From Jonesiaceae bacterium BS-20 (GTDB taxonomy: Bacteria; Actinomycetota; Actinomycetes; Actinomycetales; Cellulomonadaceae): 64,000 bases of DNA. The stretch is taken from NCBI GenBank assembly GCA_039995105.1, contig CP146203.1, positions 1,612,001 to 1,676,000 on the forward strand, read 5' to 3'. Made by a program: the position numbers and the translations under genes. The notes beneath the pieces are model-generated. The model was not told where the DNA came from. It saw only the letters and a program-made list of their open reading frames with translations, and did not search any database. Shown piece by piece: positions 33,872 through 42,530 of this stretch; positions within the stretch are counted from its first letter, which is position 1, and each line of letters opens with the position of its first letter.

Positions 33872-35017
33872 ATGAACATCGTGAGAAAGGGCCGCGCGAC
33901 AGTCTTCGGTACTGCTGCGATCCTATTTGCGCTTGTACTTGGGCTCAACGCGCCTTCGCAGGCGGCAAACATCGATCCGGGAAAGGATACCGTCAGCGAG
34001 GCGATTGCAGCGCAAGCGAAGGATCTCGGCTTCGCGAACGGTCAGGAAGTCGAGACATTGATGTCCTGGCAGAATAACGTCGCCCAGATGCTGACCGAGA
34101 TCCAAGACCGCCGGCCCGATGAGATTGCCTACACTCGGATGACGAACGATGGCGCCACCGTCGGCTTCCGCGCACACCCATCTGCGGAGACGGAAGACCT
34201 GCTCGCCACAGTCAAAGTGCCGGTCACCTTCGTGACGGATGTCGGCTGGTCTGAACGCGAGGCTGCTTCGGTCGGCGAGGCCGCACACTACGCGGTCTAC
34301 AACGCCCTTGGTGGGGCAGAGGTCGCTACAGACACTGATGCCGAAACCGGCGCCGTCAACGTTTTCGTCGCACCGGAAGACATCGCAGAGGCGCGTATCG
34401 CGTTGGAGTCCGTTGAGGCGAAGATTGCCCTCGAAAAGGCGCCCGGAATACAGGTGCAGGTACAGACGGATCCGAACCTCGCCAGCGGCAACGACGCGCT
34501 TGTGGGCGGCTCCTCCATGAGCGGAGGTTTATGCACGTCCGGGTTCTCCGTGAAGACAGCCAGTTACGCACACGGTATGATGACCGCAGATCACTGCCCG
34601 AACTCCCTTTCCATGGGCAGTTATGCGCTGAGTTATCGTGGCGGCAGTTCGACACGCGACGTGCAGTGGCACTCAACGACGGCGACGACGACCGTGAATA
34701 AGTTGTCGACCACGCACAACATCACCGCGACGGCGAATCCGACCGTCGGGCAGCTGCTGTGTCGTTATGGCGTGACCAGCGGGCTCAAGTGCGACTACAC
34801 GTACAAAGCCAATCAGTGTCGCAACACCTATTGTGGAATGATGACGATGGAGAAGAGGCTGGCAGCCGGAGGCGATTCCGGTGGTCCCTGGTTCTCCTCT
34901 ACCACCGCATACGGCGTGCACAGTGGCTGGGTCACAATCTGGCTTGTCGCTAGGGATATGTTCACACCCGTAAGAAACGGTGCCTCCACACTCGGTGTAA
35001 CGGTAAAGATCTCATGA
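33872..35017 (+). CDS. Secreted S1-family (streptogrisin/alpha-lytic-like) protease
   Basis: A 381-residue preproprotein. A signal peptide covers residues 1-31 (cleavage near PSQAA), followed by a pro-region of about 190 residues and a chymotrypsin-like catalytic domain. The His motif is MMTADHC and the Ser motif GGDSGGPW; a disulfide pair flanks the segment LKCDYTYKANQCRN. The pro-region normally assists folding and is cut off outside the cell. GGAGAG precedes the ATG, and the stop overlaps the next lipoprotein gene (ATGA), so the two are co-produced. The cassette lies among IS remnants, suggesting horizontal gain. Confidence 0.88.
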   Translation: MNIVRKGRATVFGTAAILFALVLGLNAPSQAANIDPGKDTVSEAIAAQAKDLGFANGQEVETLMSWQNNVAQMLTEIQDRRPDEIAYTRMTNDGATVGFRAHPSAETEDLLATVKVPVTFVTDVGWSEREAASVGEAAHYAVYNALGGAEVATDTDAETGAVNVFVAPEDIAEARIALESVEAKIALEKAPGIQVQVQTDPNLASGNDALVGGSSMSGGLCTSGFSVKTASYAHGMMTADHCPNSLSMGSYALSYRGGSSTRDVQWHSTTATTTVNKLSTTHNITATANPTVGQLLCRYGVTSGLKCDYTYKANQCRNTYCGMMTMEKRLAAGGDSGGPWFSSTTAYGVHSGWVTIWLVARDMFTPVRNGASTLGVTVKIS

Positions 35018-35433
35018 GTACGTCTCGCCCGTCAGTGTTGAGATTTGCCGCCTGCGTTGCTGCACTCCTCTACTTGTCCGCTTGCGCGTCGCCTGGTTCT
35101 ACTTCGTACGCAGACTTCAGCGAGAAGACAGTAGCCGGAACGACGGTGCTAATCTCCAATAGCAGCACGGAGGGAGCCGATGCGAAATTGACGGGTGAGA
35201 TCGCAATCTCTGACGGTTGCCTGGTTCTTGCTATCGAAGGTGATAGCACTCCGGTCGTATGGCCCAAGGGCACTACATTGTCCAAGACGAGCGTGACTGT
35301 CCCTGACCGGGACGAGGAGTACCGAGTTGGGGACACCGTATCCTTGAGCGGCGGAGAAGCCCATTTCGACGGGACGAGCACGTGTGTACCAGACGGAATA
35401 GCCTTCATCGTCTGGAACATCACCAAAGTTTGA
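35014..35433 (+). CDS. Small lipoprotein coupled to protease
   Basis: A 139-residue lipoprotein. The signal peptide ends in the lipobox LSAC (Cys 24), then a beta-rich domain with two further cysteines (SDGCLVLA, TSTCVPDG). Its ATG overlaps the protease stop. It shares a general plan with the lipoprotein pseudogene just upstream of the protease. It may hold, inhibit or assist the protease at the cell surface; that is inference. No family recognised. Confidence 0.65.
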   Translation: MSTSRPSVLRFAACVAALLYLSACASPGSTSYADFSEKTVAGTTVLISNSSTEGADAKLTGEIAISDGCLVLAIEGDSTPVVWPKGTTLSKTSVTVPDRDEEYRVGDTVSLSGGEAHFDGTSTCVPDGIAFIVWNITKV

Positions 35434-35697
35434 CGCCGTACCCTCCGGGTTACCACCCCTGTTGCCGCTGCCCCGAATACGTCGAGGTCGGATTCAACCG
35501 TAAAGGTAGCGGCCCGATTGCGCGCACTATCGTAACTTCGTGCCACAGGCGCCACCTCATAGGTTTCCGCCAATTTGATTACTACGGCCGGTGCCTGCGG
35601 TGGTAACAGAAGCGCTCCGAGCGCGACGCCACCATCGCAGGCAACTAGAGCCACAATTGCCACCCCACCTCGGGTACGACCGCGGTTCAAATTGCCA
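35434..35697 (-). pseudogene. Possible fragment of a membrane-anchored exported protein
   Basis: On the minus strand a frame reads GRTRGGVAIVALVAC, then a hydrophobic Ala/Leu-rich segment, then APVARSYDSARNRAATFTVE, like the start of an exporter adaptor-type protein. It runs into the lipoprotein gene's antisense and the IS remnant, so at most a fragment remains. Low confidence. Confidence 0.25.
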
Positions 35698-36880
35698 GTA
35701 AGTCTGGTGGTAAGTATCGGGTCATTGAGCACCTTGGATCTGCTCATTCTGAGGCTGAGCTTGCCGTATTGATGCAGGTTGGCAAAGAACGTCTTTTGCT
35801 AGGTCAGCAGACTCTCGACCTTAATTTTGGTGACGATGCTACTCCCGATCCTGGTCGCGCAACGGTCCAGGGATCTGCTTCTTAACTCTTGACTGATGTC
35901 ATTCGTGGGGCCTATCAAGCGTTGCGTTTCGATGTCCTCGATGACGAGGCCTTCTTCCAGTTGGTCCTGGCCCGGTTGGTGGAGCCCACCTCGAAATCTG
36001 ACAGCGTCCGCGTCATCGAAGAACTCGGGCTGGAAGCGGTTCACCGCAACACTTTCATGAACGCTTTGCATCGATGTGCTCAGCGTGATTACCGGGCAAC
36101 GGTGGCGTCGAAATGTTTCGATTACGGCCTCAAAACATCAGGACTCAGCCTGCTGTTGTATGACGTGACGACCCTGTATTTTGAAGCAGAAAACGAGGAT
36201 GACCTGCGTAAAGTCGGGTTCTCCAAAGGGCGCCGAGTGGACCCACAAATCGTGGTGGGACTCCTCGTGGACCGCACCGGATTCCCCTTGGAGATCCACG
36301 CGTTCGCAGGCAATAAGGCCGAGACACAAACCATTATTCCGGTGGTCAAAGAATTCCAAACCCGCAACCAGGTCGCGGACATGGTCGTGGTCGCCGATGC
36401 CGGGATGCTGTCGTTATCGAACCTGCTAGCCCTTGATGACGCCGGGCTGCGGTTCATCGTGGGATCGCGAATGACCAAAGCGCCGGACGATTTGGCTAAG
36501 CACTTCCGCCATCACACCGATCCGCCCGAGGATGGGGAACTGGTCGATACTGTCACGATGCGCAAAGGCCGCCCCGACGAAAACCGAATCACCACCCCAA
36601 CAGAGCCAGTATGGGACCCGGCCGGGGATGGGAAGCTTTGGCGGGCGGTGTGGCAGTACCGGCGTAAACGCGCCGTGCGTGACCACCACACCCTCGGCCT
36701 GCAACGAGACCGCGCACAAGCAGTTATCGACGGTGACAAGCCCATAAAGTCAGCGCGGTTTGTACAAACCAAAGGTAGCCACAAAGCTTTTGATCACACC
36801 AGTTTTGACCCCGCCTACGACATGGCCGGACGAGACGACCTATGGCACATCGAGCAGTCCTTCCGGATGTCCAAAACCGA
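35698..36880 (+). pseudogene. Decayed IS1634-type transposase
   Basis: It is related to the intact copy at 26969-28522 but clearly diverged. It starts at SKSGGKYRVIEH without the N-terminus, has a TAA at 35883, lacks about 23 residues after YDMAG (the region before DDLWHIEQSF), and ends at FRMSKTD with the C-terminus missing. No terminal repeats are seen. An older insertion that has cut the prepilin gene to its right. Confidence 0.8.
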
Positions 36881-37159
36881 CTCCGACGCCTCCATACTCG
36901 CCGTGCCATTAACCACATCATTCATCAACAACGACGACGACCGATCCATCTCCGCCATCGCCGCCATCGCCGCCATCGCCGCCATCGCCGCCGTACGCTC
37001 ATTTTGCAAATCAAGAGACCGGGTCACGCCCAAAAACAAACCCGTAATCGCAACCAAAACCAACAACCCAAGACCCGAAGCAATAATCACCTCAGGCATA
37101 CTCAAACCACGATCACGAACGCCCTTACCAGGCCAACGACTCATCAAAAACCGGTGCAT
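36881..37159 (-). pseudogene. Type IV prepilin-like gene, 3' end cut by IS remnant
   Basis: The N-terminal part has a basic leader ending DRG, then LSMPEVIIASGLGLLVLVAITGLF: a class III signal with the conserved Glu at position 5 after the cleavage site and a long hydrophobic helix, as in type IV pilins and pseudopilins. Next come AAM repeats encoded by 9-bp DNA repeats, then MDRSSSLLMNDVVNGTAS, after which the frame enters the IS remnant. The start codon is uncertain (37174, 37159 or 37144). It probably belonged to the element's surface apparatus, since the class 2 motif lies upstream. Confidence 0.6.
36952..36993. repeat. 9-bp tandem repeat in prepilin gene
   Basis: Four to five copies of GCCATCGCC encode the AAM repeats just after the membrane helix. 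Nine-bp units keep the frame, so copy number could vary without breaking the gene. Confidence 0.75.
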
Positions 37160-37202
37160 ACAACCCAACCCCACATCATCAACAAGAAAGAACGTTCACC
37201 TA

Positions 37203-37216
37203 TCAACATGCGCAGG
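37203..37216 (-). promoter_or_regulatory. Class 2 motif upstream of prepilin
   Basis: The minus strand reads CCTGCGCATGTTGA, the core of the copies at 1071 and 16419. It connects the prepilin to the genes of the 1-17 kb region. Confidence 0.45.
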
Positions 37217-37281
37217 TGCAATTTGTCTAACTCGTTGACGTGCGGGGTTGAAGAGCCAGCGCAGTCCTTGTTGTGCACCGC

Positions 37282-37521
37282 TTAGACGGTGGCGGCCTTG
37301 TGACTTGAGGGTCGCTCATCGGCTAGGACAACAGCCTCCACGACCAGCTGGGCTTCATTCTTGGCATAGTGATGTCCACACCAAGCGAGCGTGAGCATGC
37401 TGTCCTCAACTAGATGGCCAGTCATCACCAGCGCCCGAGAGGCGTTACAGGCGTCGCAGCGTCTTCCTGGTTCCAGGGTCTGCTGTGTTGTTTCGATGGT
37501 AGGAGAAGGAGAAATGTTCAT
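37282..37521 (-). CDS. Small Cys/His zinc-binding protein, DUF7455-like
   Basis: A 79-residue protein starting MNISPSPTIE, 9 nt after a class 1 motif. RCDACNASRALV and LAWCGHHYAKN give the CxxC...CxHH pattern of small actinobacterial zinc proteins (DUF7455-type). The function of this family is unknown. Its start choice relies on the motif; the frame is open a little further upstream. It precedes the prepilin on the same strand and is divergent from the gene at 37584. Confidence 0.65.
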   Translation of the reverse strand: MNISPSPTIETTQQTLEPGRRCDACNASRALVMTGHLVEDSMLTLAWCGHHYAKNEAQLVVEAVVLADERPSSHKAATV

Positions 37522-37530
37522 GACAGCCCT

Positions 37531-37539
37531 ATGTGCGGC
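37531..37539 (-). promoter_or_regulatory. Class 1 motif before 37282-37521
   Basis: GCCGCACAT, AGGGCTGTC, then the ATG at 37521; exact 9-nt spacing. Second case of two outward-facing motifs, with the copy at 37566. Confidence 0.7.
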
Positions 37540-37565
37540 AGCGCTCAAGAAATGCTGACGGAGGT

Positions 37566-37574
37566 GCCGCACAT
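37566..37574 (+). promoter_or_regulatory. Class 1 motif before 37584
   Basis: GCCGCACAT, AATGAGTGC, then the ATG at 37584; exact 9-nt spacing, no ribosome site. Confidence 0.7.
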
Positions 37575-37583
37575 AATGAGTGC

Positions 37584-38939
37584 ATGCCTACCGACTTCTC
37601 ATACCTCAACGAACCTGACCCGTTCGCTCCCGACGCTCTGCGCGCACCCCTTGCTCCACAGACACCATCTGTCATTTTCCCCTCAGCCCACGCAGGGCCA
37701 GCTAGCTTGGAAAGCCTTGCCCCTGAGGTTACAGACATGCAAGCGGACGCTTCCGATGCAGTGGTCACTGCCATGGCCGAGTATGACGCTGCACAGCGCG
37801 CACAGGCACTTGCGGTCGGTGGGCCCACTGAGCGGACACTAACCCCCGGGGTAGTACCGCAACCACCAGCAACTGCAGATGGTCGCAACGCTGAGGAACT
37901 CCCGTTCGTGTTCATCTGGATCGACAAAGCCTCAGACAAAGTGCTGTTCACAGAAAATGAGCATGCAGCCGCCCCACAGCGCATGAACATCAACGTTCTA
38001 TACGACCTGCTGAACGAGCGCGATGTGCGACTAGTCGTCCCAGACAAGGCAACAGTACGCCGCCTGCAGCAGGCAAGCGCCACAGCAACTCGCAGAGCCG
38101 GAGAAAGTGAACTAGGCCTGCGAACCCGCAGTGTAGAGCGCCAGCTCGAGGTCCTGTCACGCATTACATACTCCACATTTCTTATCGTGCTGACACGGGC
38201 GCTGGAACGGAAGTACTGGCTACCTGAAGGTTTTCCGATTGGCAATATTGACTCATGGGCCAGCGCCTTTGAAGTCCCCTTGCTCGCCGATAGCGGGCCC
38301 AAGACCATGAGCACGTTGTTGGAACTTGCCTCCCGAGGCAGCGAATACAAGCAGGCCACCAACGCAATGTTCTACGGCGAACGCCAAGCGCTCAACGCCG
38401 CCAAGTACGGTGGATTACGCCCAGCCAACACTGCGTTCCTTGCAGCAGAGCGCGTTGAAACCGGCGCGGAAGCGTGGGACCGTCTGGACCTTGGACTACT
38501 TGACCGCAACTTGCTTGACGGCAGCGTCTGCGAGGTAACGGTAGATGACGTGGACCCCCCCGCGTTCGCATTCAACGCTTCCTTATCCCAACCATTTCGG
38601 CTCAAGGTTCAAAAGAACCTGCTCCTATTCTCAGACGACCCTGCTGAACGTCAGCTAGTGGTCACCTTAGAGACAGTGCGAACGAGCGAGGACGGCTTAT
38701 CCGGTTACCTCATGGCCGCAAGTCCCACCCCGCGGTCAAAACTGGCCGCTGTGATGCTCGCAAACGCATACAAGGCAATGCAAGAAGATCAGCCCCTATA
38801 CGCAACAGAACAGCCGTACTTCCCCGTGAGCAAGCGCTCAGCAACAGCCCCCGAAGGCCGATGGGCTAGTAATGAGCCCATGGAGTTCATACCGCGTTCT
38901 GGTGGAATCCCCATTGAAGTGTCGCTCGCCGCAATGTGA
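37584..38939 (+). CDS. Unknown 451-residue element protein
   Basis: It begins MPTDFSYLNEPDPF. Residues 1-100 are Pro/Ala-rich and probably disordered. The remainder is alpha/beta with FVFIWIDKASDKVLFTENEH, a basic helical section (ATVRRLQQASATATRRAGES) and a beta-rich end. No P-loop, cysteine motif or membrane helix. Leaderless start after a class 1 motif. It lies upstream of the SF1 helicase on the same strand, so it may be a DNA-processing partner; unproven. Confidence 0.6.
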   Translation: MPTDFSYLNEPDPFAPDALRAPLAPQTPSVIFPSAHAGPASLESLAPEVTDMQADASDAVVTAMAEYDAAQRAQALAVGGPTERTLTPGVVPQPPATADGRNAEELPFVFIWIDKASDKVLFTENEHAAAPQRMNINVLYDLLNERDVRLVVPDKATVRRLQQASATATRRAGESELGLRTRSVERQLEVLSRITYSTFLIVLTRALERKYWLPEGFPIGNIDSWASAFEVPLLADSGPKTMSTLLELASRGSEYKQATNAMFYGERQALNAAKYGGLRPANTAFLAAERVETGAEAWDRLDLGLLDRNLLDGSVCEVTVDDVDPPAFAFNASLSQPFRLKVQKNLLLFSDDPAERQLVVTLETVRTSEDGLSGYLMAASPTPRSKLAAVMLANAYKAMQEDQPLYATEQPYFPVSKRSATAPEGRWASNEPMEFIPRSGGIPIEVSLAAM

Positions 38940-38966
38940 CCCAGCGGGCCCGTCGCCAGCTGGGCT

Positions 38967-38975
38967 GCCGCACAT
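38967..38975 (+). promoter_or_regulatory. Class 1 motif before SF1 helicase gene
   Basis: GCCGCACAT, ACATGAAGA, then G at 38985. This is the only site with G instead of A at the predicted start. The helicase start is 35 nt further on. Confidence 0.55.
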
Positions 38976-38977
38976 AC

Positions 38978-39016
38978 ATGAAGAGTAACCATTCACGTAT
39001 GAAATTAAAGGATTGA
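38978..39016 (+). CDS. Possible 12-codon leader frame before helicase
   Basis: MKSNHSRMKLKD and stop, ending 3 nt before the helicase ATG. If transcription begins at 38985 only the inner MKLKD part could be translated. AAAGGA within it serves as the helicase's ribosome site. Confidence 0.3.
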   Translation: MKSNHSRMKLKD

Positions 39017-39019
39017 CCT

Positions 39020-40276
39020 ATGACCGTCTTGGCACCTGTACACACGCCGAGCCCTGCACCACTCATCCCTGGGGCACCCCTCGCGCACGTACTGTCCAAC
39101 ATCTTCATGGGTTGGCCAGCAATCGTAGTGGATTCGCCTCCCGGGGCAGGAAAATCTACGCTCATAGTGCAGGCCGCTTCCTACCTGTTCCGCAAAACAG
39201 ACCTCACCATGACGATTGCGGTATCCACCAACGCCCAAGGGTCATCCCTAGCGGAACGGCTGGCCGAAGAGCTCGCTAACCTTGCCGACGATGAGGGTCT
39301 CGTGCCACTCGTTGTTGCCGGTGGCCGGATGGATACGCCAGCAACCGCATTCTCGGTCCGCCCTCCAAAGAACCTGCGCACCCTTGCTTCACTGCGTTCC
39401 AGCCCAGCCCCTTGCGACCTGCTCATCTTGGATGAGGCATACCAGATGACCTGGGCAGACTTTGCGTCCGCTGCCGACCTTGTAGCAGCCGCAAATGCCG
39501 AATCCGTAGGCAACAGCACTGGTCGTCCCGTGCAAATATTGGCGGTGGGTGACCCCAGCCAAATTGGGCCAGTTATTGCCTTTGACGCCAACGCCTGGTC
39601 GCGTATGAAGGACGCACCCCAAATGCGTGCACCTGAAGTTTTGAAGCGACGCCCTGACACAACCGTGCTAGGCCTGCCCGACACCTACAGGTTAGGTCCG
39701 GTCACCACCAATGTGATTGCCCCGTTGTACCCGTTCAGTTTCGGGTCGCGCCGAGTCGCCCGGCACCTTGCAGAGTTCAGCGGTGAAATCTCCACGGTTG
39801 AAGTAGATGAACTCGACAATGCTTATGACCTAGGCACCATGCGCACTGTGGCCACCTTAGCCGCAGACTACATTGGCACCACGTTAATTGAAGAACGTAA
39901 CGGCGAGATGGTTTCACGCCCTATCACCGCTCGTGACGTTGCCATTGTGGTTTCACGCAACGCCCAGGTATCTACCCTTGAAGCAATCCTTGTCGACCTT
40001 GGACTGACTCTCGGTGAGATAACTGTCGGCACCGCTGACCGGCTGCAAGGAGGCCAGTGGCACTGCGTTGTTGCCGTAGACCCAACCTTATCCGGCGCTG
40101 AGTCTGACCACGCTATGGCTTCTGGCCGGCTATGTGTCATGACTTCACGCCACATGACGCACTTGACCTGGGTGTTTGATAGCGGGTGGGAAGCCGTCAT
40201 GGCTTCAGCTTCAAATCGCCGAGACGCCGGGCAAGGCACCGCTGTGCGCCTGCGTCTCTTGGATGCGGGGCTGTGA
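39020..40276 (+). CDS. Superfamily 1 helicase-like ATPase
   Basis: A 418-residue protein. Walker A PPGAGKST is near residue 40, Walker B LLILDEAYQM near residue 136, motif III-like VGDPSQIGPV near 178, then DTYRLGPVTTN and the C-terminal GTADRLQGGQWHCVVAVDP with a last SRHMTHLTWVF. This is the core of RecD/UvrD-type SF1 enzymes with short insertions. It probably translocates on or unwinds element DNA. The next small gene overlaps its stop (GTGA). Class by motifs; precise function unknown. Confidence 0.8.
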   Translation: MTVLAPVHTPSPAPLIPGAPLAHVLSNIFMGWPAIVVDSPPGAGKSTLIVQAASYLFRKTDLTMTIAVSTNAQGSSLAERLAEELANLADDEGLVPLVVAGGRMDTPATAFSVRPPKNLRTLASLRSSPAPCDLLILDEAYQMTWADFASAADLVAAANAESVGNSTGRPVQILAVGDPSQIGPVIAFDANAWSRMKDAPQMRAPEVLKRRPDTTVLGLPDTYRLGPVTTNVIAPLYPFSFGSRRVARHLAEFSGEISTVEVDELDNAYDLGTMRTVATLAADYIGTTLIEERNGEMVSRPITARDVAIVVSRNAQVSTLEAILVDLGLTLGEITVGTADRLQGGQWHCVVAVDPTLSGAESDHAMASGRLCVMTSRHMTHLTWVFDSGWEAVMASASNRRDAGQGTAVRLRLLDAGL

Positions 40277-40539
40277 CCGGCAAACCCCCACGTGTACCTG
40301 ACAGGCGTGCCGCCTACTACGTGGGGCGCCGGTGCGGGTCGCGGCTTGACCTTTTGTTGGGTCCGTTTCCACAACGAATCATGGCAGATGCCGCGGTTGG
40401 TGGCGCCCAAGAAATGGCATGCCTTGAGGGCTTAGCTCCCTCAAGTGGTGACGTAGGGGTACTGACACTGCCTGTGCCAGAGGGCATTCCTTTACCTGCC
40501 GGACGGCTAAACCATGTGATGACCAGGCTCGCCGCCTGA
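40273..40539 (+). CDS. Small basic protein at the element's right edge
   Basis: An 88-residue protein starting at a GTG overlapping the helicase stop. The N-terminal half is basic (KPPRVPDRRAAYYVGRRCGSR) and the C-terminal half Gly/Pro/Leu-rich. No family recognised. Its stop lies 11 nt from the group II intron's 3' end, making it the last element gene before the intron. Confidence 0.55.
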   Translation: MTGKPPRVPDRRAAYYVGRRCGSRLDLLLGPFPQRIMADAAVGGAQEMACLEGLAPSSGDVGVLTLPVPEGIPLPAGRLNHVMTRLAA

Positions 40540-40549
40540 CCATCTGACA

Positions 40550-42484
40550 ATCGAGTAGGCGGGAGGGTTTGCCTCCCGCCTCTCACACCACCGTACATGC
40601 GGGCCTCGCATACGGCGGTTCGCTAGGTCGTTTGAAATTTGTCCCATGCAGGGCGAAAGAGGACCAGACCTTGATCGGTCCAGTATTGGTTTGGTAACGC
40701 TCGGGTAAGCACCGGAGATGCTGCGATACGCCAGTACGCACGACTGCTCATTGCCCATTGATACGCCAGATCTGGTCGAATCCCTAGGCGACGCAGTTGT
40801 GTTACTCGCGTTCGTGGACGTTTCCATTGCTTCCACAGGATTTGCCGCATCCGACGCCGAAACCACTGGTCAAGTTTGGAGAACTTCCTTGGTGTCGAAG
40901 ACAACCTGAAGTAGCCCATCCAACCTCGAACATATTGGTTCAGTTTCATGATGCGGTATTCCATCGACACACTCCACTTACGAGAGGTCAGTTTCCGAAT
41001 GTGGTCCTTCATGCGTGTAAACGCTTTCGGAGCCACCCGGATCTTGACGCCCTTGTTGGTGAAGTAGAACCCGAAACCCAGCAATGTAGCTACCGTTGCC
41101 GGATCGATCGTGGACTTGTCTTGATTCACTCGAAGCGACAAGCATTCTTCCAAGACCTTGGTGGCTTGGTCAAGCACCCGTGTCGCGGCCCGTTTGGACC
41201 GCAAGAAGATCCGAATATCGTCGGCATACCGAACAAACCGGTGCCCACGCTTCCAAAACTCCTGATCAAAATCATCCAACATAATGTTCGACAACAACGG
41301 CGATAACGGCGACCCCTGAGGAGTCCCCTCACCCGTTGATTGCAACACACCATCTGCCATGATTCCCGCTTCAAGATACCGGCGTACCAACTTCAATACC
41401 CGTTTATCTTTCACCTTGCGCGCAACCCTAGCCATGAGCATGTCATGGTTGACCCGATCAAAGAACGCATCAAGATCAACCTCAACTACCCACCGATACC
41501 CTTGCGAAATCACCGTCTTGGCGACCCGCACAGCATCGTGAGCACTCTTGTTCGGCCGGAACCCAAAAGACACCGGCACAAACCCCGGATCAAAAATCGG
41601 GGACAGTACTTGACTGATTGCTTGTTGAATCAACCGATCCAACACAGACGGCACACCCAACATCCGTTGACCGCCACCAGGTTTTGGGATCATCACCTGA
41701 CGCACCGGCAACGGCACATACATGCCCGCATCCAACGCAACCCGAGTCCCAACCCAGTGCTCTTTGAGCCAGTCACGAAGATCCTCCGCGCTTAGCCCAT
41801 CAACACCAGGGGCACCCCGATTACGCTCAACACGTTTCAACGCAACAACCAAATTCGTAGAAGAAAATATCTCCTCCCACACCCCTTGGTCATCCCTGAT
41901 GTCATCCCCAATATCCGCCGGAATCTCACTACTACGCACAGCAAGGGGCCCTTCCAGATGCACCGGTACCTCCACCTTCCTGCTCTGTTCTCCAGATTTA
42001 CTACGATCTCAATGAGTCACGAGAAATATTGCTTCAAACCATCAATTCCCAGCGTTCAGCCCTTCCCCACCCCAACACACGTGAGCCACTGGAATCATCA
42101 CCTGACCCAGCAACCTATCCCGGTGAGTACTACGACCTCTGCTGACTTCTGCCCCATCAGTTAAGACCCTTAAAGCCAAACCGCTCCACCCAAACAACAA
42201 GTGACGCACTGGAACAGACCTCCCCAGATAAGAACATTTACTTTCCCCCTACCCCCACCGCATTTACACACTGACCCTCTTGGTGGAACGGGCTTCACCT
42301 TCTTTGGCAGGCTCACCCAGATCAACATGCCTAATATGCGGTTCGTATACCTCGGTGCAGAGTTTCGCCGCCGGCTTCCTTCCCACCCCACCTCACGATG
42401 ACGCAGTTGCCATTGACTAGAAGTTAAACCACCTTCCCCTTCAGAGGACTTACACCTCCAAGCAAATGCCCATGCTGGGCGTAC
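40550..42484 (-). mobile_element. Group II intron, full length (about 1.94 kb)
   Basis: The 5' end on the minus strand is near GTACGCCCAGCATGGGC, followed by domain I features such as GGAGGTGTAAGTCC and GGAAGCCGGCGGCGAAACTC. Domain IV carries the reverse transcriptase. Domain V is visible at about 40590-40620 (CCGTATGCGAGG...CCCGCATGTACGG), and domain VI is a GGCGGGAGG hairpin ending CTACTCGAT near 40550. The intron begins directly after a long terminator-like hairpin, the target choice of group IIC introns. Ends are estimated to within a few nt. Confidence 0.85.
40623..41975 (-). CDS. ltrA: Group II intron reverse transcriptase/maturase
   Basis: A 450-residue intron-encoded protein. The reverse transcriptase core includes GAPGVDGLSAEDL, WVVEVDLDAFFDRVNHD, GTPQGSPLSPLLSNIMLDD and the catalytic YADD near residue 248. 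The maturase domain follows (MKLNQYVRGWMGYFRL, RRMRQILWKQWKRPRTR). There is no C-terminal HNH endonuclease domain, as expected for group IIC-like and related intron classes. It binds the intron RNA for splicing and copies it at the target. The frame is intact. Confidence 0.93.
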   Translation of the reverse strand: MEVPVHLEGPLAVRSSEIPADIGDDIRDDQGVWEEIFSSTNLVVALKRVERNRGAPGVDGLSAEDLRDWLKEHWVGTRVALDAGMYVPLPVRQVMIPKPGGGQRMLGVPSVLDRLIQQAISQVLSPIFDPGFVPVSFGFRPNKSAHDAVRVAKTVISQGYRWVVEVDLDAFFDRVNHDMLMARVARKVKDKRVLKLVRRYLEAGIMADGVLQSTGEGTPQGSPLSPLLSNIMLDDFDQEFWKRGHRFVRYADDIRIFLRSKRAATRVLDQATKVLEECLSLRVNQDKSTIDPATVATLLGFGFYFTNKGVKIRVAPKAFTRMKDHIRKLTSRKWSVSMEYRIMKLNQYVRGWMGYFRLSSTPRKFSKLDQWFRRRMRQILWKQWKRPRTRVTQLRRLGIRPDLAYQWAMSSRAYWRIAASPVLTRALPNQYWTDQGLVLFRPAWDKFQTT

Positions 42485-42486
42485 CA

Positions 42487-42530
42487 AATCGGTGCCTACC
42501 CAAAGCTGAAACTTTGGGTAGGCACCGATT
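42487..42530 (-). terminator. Long hairpin downstream of aspS, group II intron target
   Basis: A 19-bp perfect stem (AATCGGTGCCTACCCAAAG and its complement) with a 6-nt loop, 113 nt after the aspS stop on the minus strand. Only a short T stretch follows before the intron begins, as if the intron separated the stem from its original T-run. Confidence 0.75.

Noticed and set aside
35070-35747. Minus-strand open frame across the lipoprotein gene
   Set aside because: Most of it is antisense to 35014-35433, which has a lipobox and coupled start. Only the distal part was kept, as a doubtful fragment.
41690-41730. GGCACATACATG inside the intron protein gene
   Set aside because: The core word is not matched and it lies in conserved reverse transcriptase coding sequence on the other strand.
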